NCBI GenBank assembly: GCA_009379725.1
Contig: WHTF01000025.1
Span: 1 to 37,747, forward strand
From: Deltaproteobacteria bacterium
GTDB taxonomy: Bacteria > Desulfobacterota > Binatia > UBA9968
Direction of reading: 5' to 3'
Length of the DNA stretch: 37,747 nt
Below the pieces are notes generated by a model that was not told the DNA's origin, ran no database searches, and saw nothing but the letters and a program-made list of their open reading frames with translations. Made by a program: the position numbers and the translations under genes. Shown piece after piece: positions 31,083 through 37,747 of this stretch (within the stretch, counting starts at the first letter, position 1; every line of letters begins with the position of its first letter).

Positions 31083-32351
31083 TCAGCTTAACTCCTCGCT
31101 GCCCTTGCCTGGAATCGTAAAGGCAAACAACCCCACCGTGACCGCTAACAACGCCATGGCGCTGATGCCGAGCGACCAATGAATGCCGATCAAACCACCG
31201 ACCACGCCTACGGTTACGCCGCTAAACGCCTTTAACCCGTTGGTCGACGTGTTGAACAGACCGATCAATCGCCCGCGCAATTGCGCGGGCGCCCTTAATT
31301 GCACGAGAGTTTGCGCCATCGACATAAAGGCGAGGTTCAACACACCCGCGCAGAAGAGTAGCAGAACGCCCAGAGCATAGCTGGTGCTGGCGGCAAAGCC
31401 GATAATAGTCACGCACCACAGAATCGAGCAGATCGCCGCGTTCCACGGATTTGCTCTAAGCAGGCCCTTGCCTTCGAGCAGCAGACCGCCCAGCACCGCA
31501 CCGGCGGCATTGGCGCCAAGCAGAACGCTGTAGGCCCAGTCCTGCTTGTCGTGGCCGAAGTCATGGGCGAATTCCGGCATCTGCGCTTGAAACGCATTGC
31601 CGACCAGGAGTGAAGTAGCGCCGCCCAGGAGAATCATCGAGAAGATCGTGCGGTTGGCCGATGTCTCGCGCAACAAGTGAACGGCGCTCTTGAAGGTGAG
31701 CCTCGGCGCCTTGGTGCCTTCGTCCCTCCCGTGCCCGGTATACGGAAAAACGAACATCAGGAACATCATTGGCAGAAACATCAACGTGTTCAAAAACAGG
31801 CCCGCCGGCGCTCCGAACAGCAACATGGTCGCGCCGCCCACCGCGGGACCGAAGAGTATGCCCAATTGACGTCCGGTGGAATTGAGCCTGACCGCGCTTT
31901 GCAGATACTCGCGGCCGACGATATCGTGGATGATCAACTGGCTGCTCGGCCCACCCAATACTCCCGCCATGCCGTGAATCACCAGCAAGACGCAGGCTTG
32001 CCATACTTCAATCGTGTCGGTGAGAAACAGAATGGCCCATGCCAGCGACACCGCTGCGTAGAGAAATTGCGAGGCCTGGATGACTCGCCGGCAATCGTGC
32101 CGGTCGGCCAGCGCGCCAAAGTATACCGCGAATAAGAGAAACGGTGTCCAGTGACTGATTACGGCAAAACCGCCGAGCACCGGCGAGTGGAACTTTTGAA
32201 ACAACAGCCAGTAACTGATGACATGTTCGATATTATCGCCCATGGTGGAGAACAGGCTGACGAGAAAGTATCGCCGATAGTCACGGTGGTGCAGCGCCGC
32301 AAAGGCCATTGTTTTGTTGCCGCCGGCTGCGCTTGTCTTCCGACCCATCAT
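31083..32351 (-). CDS. MFS transporter, tandem paralogue 1 of 3
   Basis: The 422 residues form about twelve membrane segments. AALHHRDYRRYFLVSLF is the entry motif, and GALADRHDCRR is the motif A region, carrying a Cys shared with both neighbours. DNIEHVISYWLLFQKF and the segment HWTPFLLFAVYFG are nearly identical in all three tandem genes. The group resembles PF05977 exporters. The ATG at 32351 lies eight bases after GGAG; in-frame starts at 32357 and 32348 are close. It starts 32 bp after the stop of paralogue 2, so the two share an mRNA. The substrate is unknown. Confidence 0.88.
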   Translation of the reverse strand: MMGRKTSAAGGNKTMAFAALHHRDYRRYFLVSLFSTMGDNIEHVISYWLLFQKFHSPVLGGFAVISHWTPFLLFAVYFGALADRHDCRRVIQASQFLYAAVSLAWAILFLTDTIEVWQACVLLVIHGMAGVLGGPSSQLIIHDIVGREYLQSAVRLNSTGRQLGILFGPAVGGATMLLFGAPAGLFLNTLMFLPMMFLMFVFPYTGHGRDEGTKAPRLTFKSAVHLLRETSANRTIFSMILLGGATSLLVGNAFQAQMPEFAHDFGHDKQDWAYSVLLGANAAGAVLGGLLLEGKGLLRANPWNAAICSILWCVTIIGFAASTSYALGVLLLFCAGVLNLAFMSMAQTLVQLRAPAQLRGRLIGLFNTSTNGLKAFSGVTVGVVGGLIGIHWSLGISAMALLAVTVGLFAFTIPGKGSEELS

Positions 32352-32383
32352 TTCCACTACTCCAACAACTCCATGATTTCTCT

Positions 32384-33667
32384 TCAGCTATACTCATCGT
32401 ACCGCTGGCCGGGCACCAGGAAAGCAAACAGCCCAACCGTGACCGCCAACAGCGCCAGCGCGCTCAACGCCAGCGACCAGTGAACACCGATCAATCCGCC
32501 GAGCACGCCCACGGTCACGCCGCTGAAGGCGCGCAGCCCCATGCTGGCCATCGAGAATAATCCAATGAGCCGGCCGCGGAGCTGGGTTGGCGCGAGCATC
32601 TGCACGATGGTTTGCGCCATAGAGTAGAACGCAAGATTGAGAACGCCGGCGCAAAATAACAGCACCAGCGACAAATTGTAATCATACGAAAACGCGAAGG
32701 CGGTGATCACCAGACACCAGAGGATCGCGCAAACGATGGCCGTTTTAACGCGCGGCTGGAGCCAGCCCTTCCCTTCGAGCAAGAATCCTCCAACAACGGC
32801 GCCGGCGGCATTGGCGGCGAGCAAAGCGCTGTAGGCGAAATCGGCATGCTCGGTACCGAGATCGTGGGCGAATTCCGGCATCTGCGCTTGAAACGCGCTG
32901 CCGACGAAAAACGACGCACAACCGCCGAGCGCCACCATAGTGATGATCGGCCGGTTGCCGGAAACCTCGCGCATCGTGTCGATGGCGTCCCGCCATCTAA
33001 CGGCGCGCCGCGACGGCGCCGCGCCTTCTCTGGAGTGGCCGGTGTACGGCACGCTCAGCAACCAGATCGTCAACGGCAAATAGATCAGCGCATTGACGAA
33101 CAGGCCTGCCGACGGACTGAGAAGCAACATCAAAGCGCCGCCGATGCCAGGGCCGAAAAGCACGCCCAATTGCCGGCTGGTCGCGTTAAGACGCACCGCG
33201 CTCTGCAAATGTTCGGTGCCGACGATATCGTGAATCAAAAGCTGGCTGCCCGGTCCCCAGAGCACGCCGGCCATCCCATGAATGGTCAGCAAAACGCAGG
33301 CGTGCCATATCTCGATGGTATCGGTCCAGAAAAGAAACGCCCACGCCACGGAAACTCCCATGTACATGATTTGCGCGACCTGAATCACTTTGCGGCAATC
33401 GTAGCGATCCGCCATCGCGCCGAAGTACACCGAGAATAAAAGAAATGGCGTCCAATGAACCAGCACGGCAAAACCGGCCAAGGTCGGCGATTGAAACTTC
33501 TCATAGAGCAACCAGTAACTGATGACGTGCTCGATATTGTCCGCCATCATCGCGAGCATCGTGCCGGCAAAATAGAAGCGAAAATCTTTGTGGCGCAGCG
33601 CCGCAAAGGCCACTTTTTGAGTCGCAGCGACGGCAGCTTCACCTTGCGGGGTATTATTAGAAGCCAA
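32384..33667 (-). CDS. MFS transporter, tandem paralogue 2 of 3
   Basis: This protein has about 427 residues and twelve membrane segments, and is closest to paralogue 3. AALRHKDFRFYFAGTMLAMMADNIEH is shortened here by one domain start only: the block runs from residue 20. GAMADRYDCRK is motif A, and GLRAFSGVTVGVLGG is in the C-terminal half, shared with the others. The start is probably the TTG at 33667 because GGAG lies six bases upstream; a TTG at 33694 would overlap the hairpin upstream. It is followed by paralogue 1 on the same strand. Confidence 0.87.
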   Translation of the reverse strand: MASNNTPQGEAAVAATQKVAFAALRHKDFRFYFAGTMLAMMADNIEHVISYWLLYEKFQSPTLAGFAVLVHWTPFLLFSVYFGAMADRYDCRKVIQVAQIMYMGVSVAWAFLFWTDTIEIWHACVLLTIHGMAGVLWGPGSQLLIHDIVGTEHLQSAVRLNATSRQLGVLFGPGIGGALMLLLSPSAGLFVNALIYLPLTIWLLSVPYTGHSREGAAPSRRAVRWRDAIDTMREVSGNRPIITMVALGGCASFFVGSAFQAQMPEFAHDLGTEHADFAYSALLAANAAGAVVGGFLLEGKGWLQPRVKTAIVCAILWCLVITAFAFSYDYNLSLVLLFCAGVLNLAFYSMAQTIVQMLAPTQLRGRLIGLFSMASMGLRAFSGVTVGVLGGLIGVHWSLALSALALLAVTVGLFAFLVPGQRYDEYS

Positions 33668-33684
33668 GTTATCTCCGTGATCTA

Positions 33685-33702
33685 CCCCGGCCAAGGCCGG
33701 GG
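33685..33702. repeat. GC-rich hairpin upstream of MFS paralogue 2
   Basis: CCCCGGCC-AA-GGCCGGGG is a perfect 8-bp stem with a 2-nt centre, directly upstream of the Shine-Dalgarno of MFS paralogue 2. As mRNA it could affect translation start or end the upstream transcript. Confidence 0.6.
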
Positions 33703-33707
33703 GGTTT

Positions 33708-33830
33708 AACAGTTCAAATGTTCAATAGTTCAATGTCAGAACAGATCCCATCCGTAATCCTTTTGAGCCTTCCAGTGCATAACCTGAGTGTTTCTTTAGA
33801 CTGACTCCGACCTTGAACCTTTGAACTGTT
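33708..33830. repeat. GTTCAA inverted-repeat element between MFS paralogues
   Basis: AACAGTTCAAA (33708-33718) and its exact reverse complement TTTGAACTGTT (33820-33830) enclose about 100 bp. Extra GTTCAA copies lie just inside the left arm (33719, 33727) and TTGAAC copies flank the right arm (33813, 33830). No gene lies within. It fits the family of GTTCAA repeats in other gaps. Confidence 0.7.
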
Positions 33831-33853
33831 GAACCCATGCCGCTCGCCAATAG

Positions 33854-35158
33854 TCACGGCATGCTATTTTTTCCCGATTGAACAAAAGCGAACAACGCCA
33901 CGGTCACGGCAAACAGAGCCATCGAGCTCAGCGCCAGCGACCAATGGATACCGACCAAGCCGCCGACGACACCAACCGTAACGCCGCTGAAGGCGCGCAG
34001 GCCGTAAATCGACATTGAAAACAGACCGATCAAACGCCCGCGCAAATCGATGGGCGCCTGCAACTGAACGATGGTCTGCGCCGTCGAATAGAAAGCGAGA
34101 TTTAACGCCCCGGCGATAAACAACAGCGCCAGGGACAACGGGTAACTATAGGAAAAAGCAAAGCACGCCATCACCACGCACCACAGGATCGCGCAGACAA
34201 TCGCAGACTTTACGGTGGGCAGCAGCCAATCCTTGCCATCGAGCAAGAACCCGCCCACGACCGCTCCCGCGGCATTGGCGGCGAGCAAGGCGCTATAGGT
34301 GAGATCTGCCTTTTCGGTGCCGAGATCATGGGCGAATTCCGGCATCTGCGCTTGGAATGCGTTGCCAACGAATAACGACGCCGCGCCGCCGAGGACGATC
34401 ATCGTCACAATCGGCCGGTGCTGCGTGATTTGACGAACCGTGCCGATGGCATCCTTCCAAGCCAGGGCACGCCGCGGTGGCGCGCCCTCACGACTATGGC
34501 CGGTGTAGGGAACGATCATCAGCCAGATCGTCAACGGCAGATAGATGACCGCATTGACGAGCAGACCGGCCGGCGCGCCGAGCCACAACATCAAACCGCC
34601 GCCCACAGCCGGACCGAGCAAAATGCCCAACTGCCGGCTGGTCGAGTTGAGCCGCACGGCGCTCGGCAAATCGTCGGGGCCTACGATATCGTGAATCAGC
34701 AATTGCTCGGCAGGCGTCCAAAACACGCCGGCAATGCCGTGAATCACGAGCAGCACGCAAGCGTGCCAGACTTCGATCGTATCGGTAAAGAAGAGAATCG
34801 CCCAGGCCACTGACACGGCCATATACATGACCTGAGCGATCTGAATGAGCTTGCGGCAGTCATAACGATCGGCCAACCCGCCGAAGTAAACCGACAGCAA
34901 GAGAAACGGTGTCCAGTGGCTGATCACCGCGAATCCCGCCAGCACCGGCGACTGAAATTTCTCAAACAGGAGCCAGTAGCTGATCACGTGCTCGATATTG
35001 TCGGCCATCATGGCAAGCATGGTGGTCGGGAAGAAGAACCGAAAGTCACGGTGGCGCAGCGCCGCGAAAGCGATCTGCTTCGTCGCCGTTCCGCTTGGCG
35101 CGGCTATCGTCTCGCCGCGTTTAGCCAATTTTCTCCCATATACTTCGTTCTCATGCAT
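33854..35158 (-). CDS. MFS transporter, tandem paralogue 3 of 3
   Basis: This 434-residue protein has about twelve membrane segments. The N-terminal 25 residues are polar; AALRHRDFRFFFPTTMLAMM follows, then motif A GGLADRYDCRK. Long stretches match paralogue 2 nearly residue for residue, such as QAQMPEFAHDLGTE and AANAAGAVVGGFLL. It should be an exporter in the inner membrane with unknown substrate. The ATG at 35158 has no obvious Shine-Dalgarno. It is first in transcription order, separated from paralogue 2 by the GTTCAA element. Confidence 0.88.
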   Translation of the reverse strand: MHENEVYGRKLAKRGETIAAPSGTATKQIAFAALRHRDFRFFFPTTMLAMMADNIEHVISYWLLFEKFQSPVLAGFAVISHWTPFLLLSVYFGGLADRYDCRKLIQIAQVMYMAVSVAWAILFFTDTIEVWHACVLLVIHGIAGVFWTPAEQLLIHDIVGPDDLPSAVRLNSTSRQLGILLGPAVGGGLMLWLGAPAGLLVNAVIYLPLTIWLMIVPYTGHSREGAPPRRALAWKDAIGTVRQITQHRPIVTMIVLGGAASLFVGNAFQAQMPEFAHDLGTEKADLTYSALLAANAAGAVVGGFLLDGKDWLLPTVKSAIVCAILWCVVMACFAFSYSYPLSLALLFIAGALNLAFYSTAQTIVQLQAPIDLRGRLIGLFSMSIYGLRAFSGVTVGVVGGLVGIHWSLALSSMALFAVTVALFAFVQSGKNSMP

Positions 35159-35560
35159 TTTGCCGCAGAGCGTTGATAGAATTTTCGACAGTAACGAATC
35201 TCAGATTTGTATGCAAATCAGGGATAACGAATGACCGTTCAACAGTTCAACCGGCGCTTCGCGCCTATTCAAAAATTCAAGGGCTGATCCGGATTCCTTC
35301 GTTGGACGATTGAACTATTGAACGGCTGAGAAAGAAGACGTGGCTGAGTCGGATAGAAGGCAAGGTTCGTCTCGTGACGAGAAGAATACCGTGGTCGTGA
35401 GCGGGCTAACGTGAGCCGAAGAAAAAGACTGCGTGAAATGACCGGCCACGCCGGGAATTTCGCAGGAGAGCTGTAGACAGTTTCGGCAATTGCCTCCCTT
35501 ATATTCGAGCCGACTCCACCCCCATTGTTCGTGTTCGCGTACGAGTTAAACTATTCTAGG
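35159..35560. other. 402-bp gap without a recognisable gene
   Basis: This is the space between the divergent MFS paralogue 3 and ppk genes. It holds a GTTCAA inverted-repeat element (35236-35324) with a central GGCGC-TTC-GCGCC hairpin. The remainder, about 35340-35520, has no convincing coding frame with a ribosome site on either strand. It should also contain promoters for both flanking genes; I could not locate them with confidence. Confidence 0.6.
35236..35324. repeat. GTTCAA inverted-repeat element upstream of ppk
   Basis: CGTTCAACAGTTCAA (35236-35250) and TTGAACTATTGAACG (35310-35324) are inverted copies matching at 14 of 15 positions, 59 bp apart. A GGCGC-TTC-GCGCC hairpin (35253-35265) and two TTCAA copies lie inside. 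The design repeats that of the element at 33708-33830. Confidence 0.75.
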
Positions 35561-37717
35561 ATGTTTGCAGCAGATGAAAATGAGTTGTTGATTAACCGTG
35601 ACTTGTCATGGCTTGAATTCAACCGGCGGGTATTGGAGGAGGCTAAAGACCCGCATGTTCCACTGCTCGAAAGACTCAGGTTTTTAGCCATCTTCAGTTC
35701 GAACCTCGATGAATTTTTTATGGTTCGGGTGGCCGGCCTCAAACGGCAGGCTGCGCGTGAAACCCAGGGATTTGATTCTGACACCAGCGATCCGGCCGCC
35801 GTCCTGACGGCGATCTCTCAAAGAGTTCACCAGCTCACCGAAGAGCAGCACGCCTGCTTTCTGGATCAAATTCTGCCGCAGCTAACCGCCCAGGGTATCC
35901 ACCTGATGCGCCCCGAAGATTTGAACGGCGCTCAGAATCGGTGTCTGGAGGAGTTTTTTCAACGAACGCTTTATCCTATCGTCACTCCCCTGGCCGTAGA
36001 TCCGAGTCATCCATTTCCGTATCTCGCCAACCGCTCGCTCTCCCTGGTGGTATCGCTGAAATCGAAGGTTCTTTCGCCACTGCCTCGTACGGAACTATCG
36101 ATTGTCCATATTCCCAGCCACGTCGTTCCCCGCTTTATTCAGTTGCCGGCGCGAGACGGGCAACACGCGTTTATTCTGATGGAATATCTGCTGCGGCGTT
36201 ATTTGCCCCGCCTTTATCAGGGCTTTGAAATCCTCTCCGCGCATGCGGTTCGCGTCACGCGTGATGCCGAATTCGGTCTGGTGCGAAGGCGCAACGAAGA
36301 CTTGTTAATGGTTATCGAGCAAGGCATTCGAGAACGACGAATGGGAGATGCGGTGCGGCTGCAGTACGATCCGGATCTTCCCGAGCCGCTACTTGCTCAG
36401 CTCGTGGAGGAACTCGAGCTCGGCCGCGGTGATTTGTACCCCGGCAAAGGGTTCACGGCGTTCACCGACTTGTTTCAACTCTACCAAAGCCTGAACGTTC
36501 CGCGCTTGAAGGACCGCGTTCAGGTGCCGCTATCGTTCGCTTGCTTCGAGCGAGGCCCCGATATCTGGAACGCTATTCGCAGCGGGGATGCCATGATCTT
36601 TCATCCCTATCAGTCATTCGACGCGGTTACCCGCTTCGTCGAAGAGGCGGCAAAAGACCCCAAGGTCCTTGCAATCAAAATGACGCTTTATCGGGTAAGC
36701 TCCAACTCGCCGATCGCCCAAGCGCTGGCGCGGGCGGCCGAAGCCGGTAAAGAGGTATCGGTGCTCGTCGAGCTTCAGGCCCGCTTCGACGAAGAGGCGA
36801 ATATTACATGGGCGCGCGCGCTGGAAGAGGTCGGCGCTCACGTGGTGTACGGTTTGATCGGTTTCAAAACACACTGCAAGTTATGCCTGGTAGTTCGCCA
36901 GGAGGCCGACGGCATTCGCCGCTACTGCCATCTCTCGACCGGCAATTACAACGTCCGTACGAGCGCGATCTACAGCGATCTTGGATTATTTACCTGCCGG
37001 GAAGACTTCGCGGCGGATCTCACCGAGGTTTTCAATCTCCTCACCGGATATACCCGCCCGCAGGATTTTAATCGCATTCTGATGGCGCCGATGAGACTGC
37101 GCGAGCACTTCATCCGGATGATTGAACGGGAGAGGCAGCAGGCGCTTGCCCAGCGCCCGGCGCGCATCATTGCCAAGCTCAATAGCCTTATCGACCCTGC
37201 CGTCATCGAAAAACTTTACGGCGCCAGTCAAGCGGGCGTAGAAATCGACCTGATCGTTCGGGGAATGTGCAGTCTCCGTCCTGGAGTAGAGGGGTTATCC
37301 GAGCGTATTCGGGTTATCTCGATTGTCGATCGTTATCTCGAGCACGCGCGAATATTCTATTTCCAGAACGGCGAGCCCAATTCTTTTTGGCTGGCATCAT
37401 CGGACTGGATGCCGCGCAATTTTGATCGCCGCATAGAAATCGCCTTTCCAGTCATTGAACCGCGATTACAAACCAAGTTGAAGGAGATTCTGGAGCTGCA
37501 ACTGACGGACAATACCAAAGCGTGGCTGATGCGTCCGGACGGCAGTTACGTCCGCATCCAGCGGAACGACAAGCCCGCCTTCCGATTTCAAGAACGCTTC
37601 TATGAGATGCTGAAAACCGAAGAGCAGTCATTTTCCAAAGGCATCGCCGCGCCCGCCTGGCACAATTGCCAAACAGACGAGGACCCGTATACGTTCGATA
37701 TAGGGGATTCTGAATAG
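35561..37717 (+). CDS. ppk1: Polyphosphate kinase 1
   Basis: This 718-residue protein runs from LLINRDLSWLEFNRRVLEE, the PPK1 N-domain start, to the C-terminal domains. H457 in CHLSTGNYN is the autophosphorylated histidine, and H595 in RYLEHARIF the second conserved His. IKMTLYRVS and ASSDWMPRNFDRR are further family signatures. It polymerises inorganic phosphate from ATP, probably membrane-associated. The ATG at 35561 puts the conserved start about ten residues in; an upstream TTG at 35525 is less likely, although neither has a strong ribosome site. The gene appears complete and is followed within 30 bp by the window end. Confidence 0.95.
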   Translation: MFAADENELLINRDLSWLEFNRRVLEEAKDPHVPLLERLRFLAIFSSNLDEFFMVRVAGLKRQAARETQGFDSDTSDPAAVLTAISQRVHQLTEEQHACFLDQILPQLTAQGIHLMRPEDLNGAQNRCLEEFFQRTLYPIVTPLAVDPSHPFPYLANRSLSLVVSLKSKVLSPLPRTELSIVHIPSHVVPRFIQLPARDGQHAFILMEYLLRRYLPRLYQGFEILSAHAVRVTRDAEFGLVRRRNEDLLMVIEQGIRERRMGDAVRLQYDPDLPEPLLAQLVEELELGRGDLYPGKGFTAFTDLFQLYQSLNVPRLKDRVQVPLSFACFERGPDIWNAIRSGDAMIFHPYQSFDAVTRFVEEAAKDPKVLAIKMTLYRVSSNSPIAQALARAAEAGKEVSVLVELQARFDEEANITWARALEEVGAHVVYGLIGFKTHCKLCLVVRQEADGIRRYCHLSTGNYNVRTSAIYSDLGLFTCREDFAADLTEVFNLLTGYTRPQDFNRILMAPMRLREHFIRMIERERQQALAQRPARIIAKLNSLIDPAVIEKLYGASQAGVEIDLIVRGMCSLRPGVEGLSERIRVISIVDRYLEHARIFYFQNGEPNSFWLASSDWMPRNFDRRIEIAFPVIEPRLQTKLKEILELQLTDNTKAWLMRPDGSYVRIQRNDKPAFRFQERFYEMLKTEEQSFSKGIAAPAWHNCQTDEDPYTFDIGDSE

Positions 37718-37747
37718 GGAGCGAGCCAATCAAGATCACACTGATAC

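Noticed and set aside
35340-35520. Possible remnant gene upstream of ppk
   Set aside because: No frame on either strand gives a recognisable segment or ribosome site; it is treated as intergenic.

Overview
This window carries about 34 protein genes, several repeats and no rRNA, tRNA or CRISPR array that I can see. The organism looks like an uncultured soil or sediment Gram-negative bacterium. Three metal-dependent amidohydrolases, a lone NMT1/SsuA-type binding protein, two arylmalonate-decarboxylase-like proteins, VOC, DapA-like and D-2-hydroxyacid dehydrogenase genes, and many MFS pumps recall environmental lineages once grouped as Deltaproteobacteria, Tectomicrobia or Rokubacteria. That placement is inference; no taxonomic marker is present.

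Layout. 1-5 kb: a truncated amidohydrolase, an MFS exporter, an RlmD-type RNA methyltransferase, a metallo-beta-lactamase-fold hydrolase and a relic of a yjbQ gene. 4.9-9.9 kb: a stand-alone biotin-type carboxyltransferase subunit, a histidine phosphatase, a frameshifted VOC gene, a Lon-N-domain protein, a PPOX-fold protein and an AlgH protein with a signal peptide. 10-16.3 kb: a binding protein without signal peptide, Nudix plus amidohydrolase, a secreted arginine-rich protein, a GlpC-like Fe-S protein and glutathione reductase. 16.4-20.4 kb: a same-strand run of MFS transporter, orphan ParB-like protein and two tandem racemase-fold proteins lacking the catalytic cysteines. 20.4-28.2 kb: a YciI protein, an EamA transporter, a Deg-type protease, a double Rid protein, a D-2-hydroxyacid dehydrogenase, a methyltransferase, an amidohydrolase, a universal stress protein and a thiol dioxygenase. 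28.2-31 kb: a four-domain rhodanese and a DapA-family aldolase. 31-35.2 kb: three tandem MFS paralogues. 35.6-37.7 kb: polyphosphate kinase.

How they may work together. The amidohydrolases, DapA-like, VOC, racemase-like and dehydrogenase genes suggest turnover of small organic acids or aromatics, but they are scattered and form no complete recognisable pathway. The thiol dioxygenase, rhodanese and glutathione reductase touch sulfur and thiol metabolism. PPK1, Deg protease, UspA and the Fe-S protein are general physiology or stress genes.

The most unusual signals are: GTTCAA/TTGAAC repeat clusters confined to intergenic gaps and sometimes built as long inverted repeats; a perfect 30-bp palindrome inside a coding sequence; the MFS-ParB-cysteine-less racemase gene run; the MFS triplication; and the small secreted arginine-rich protein.
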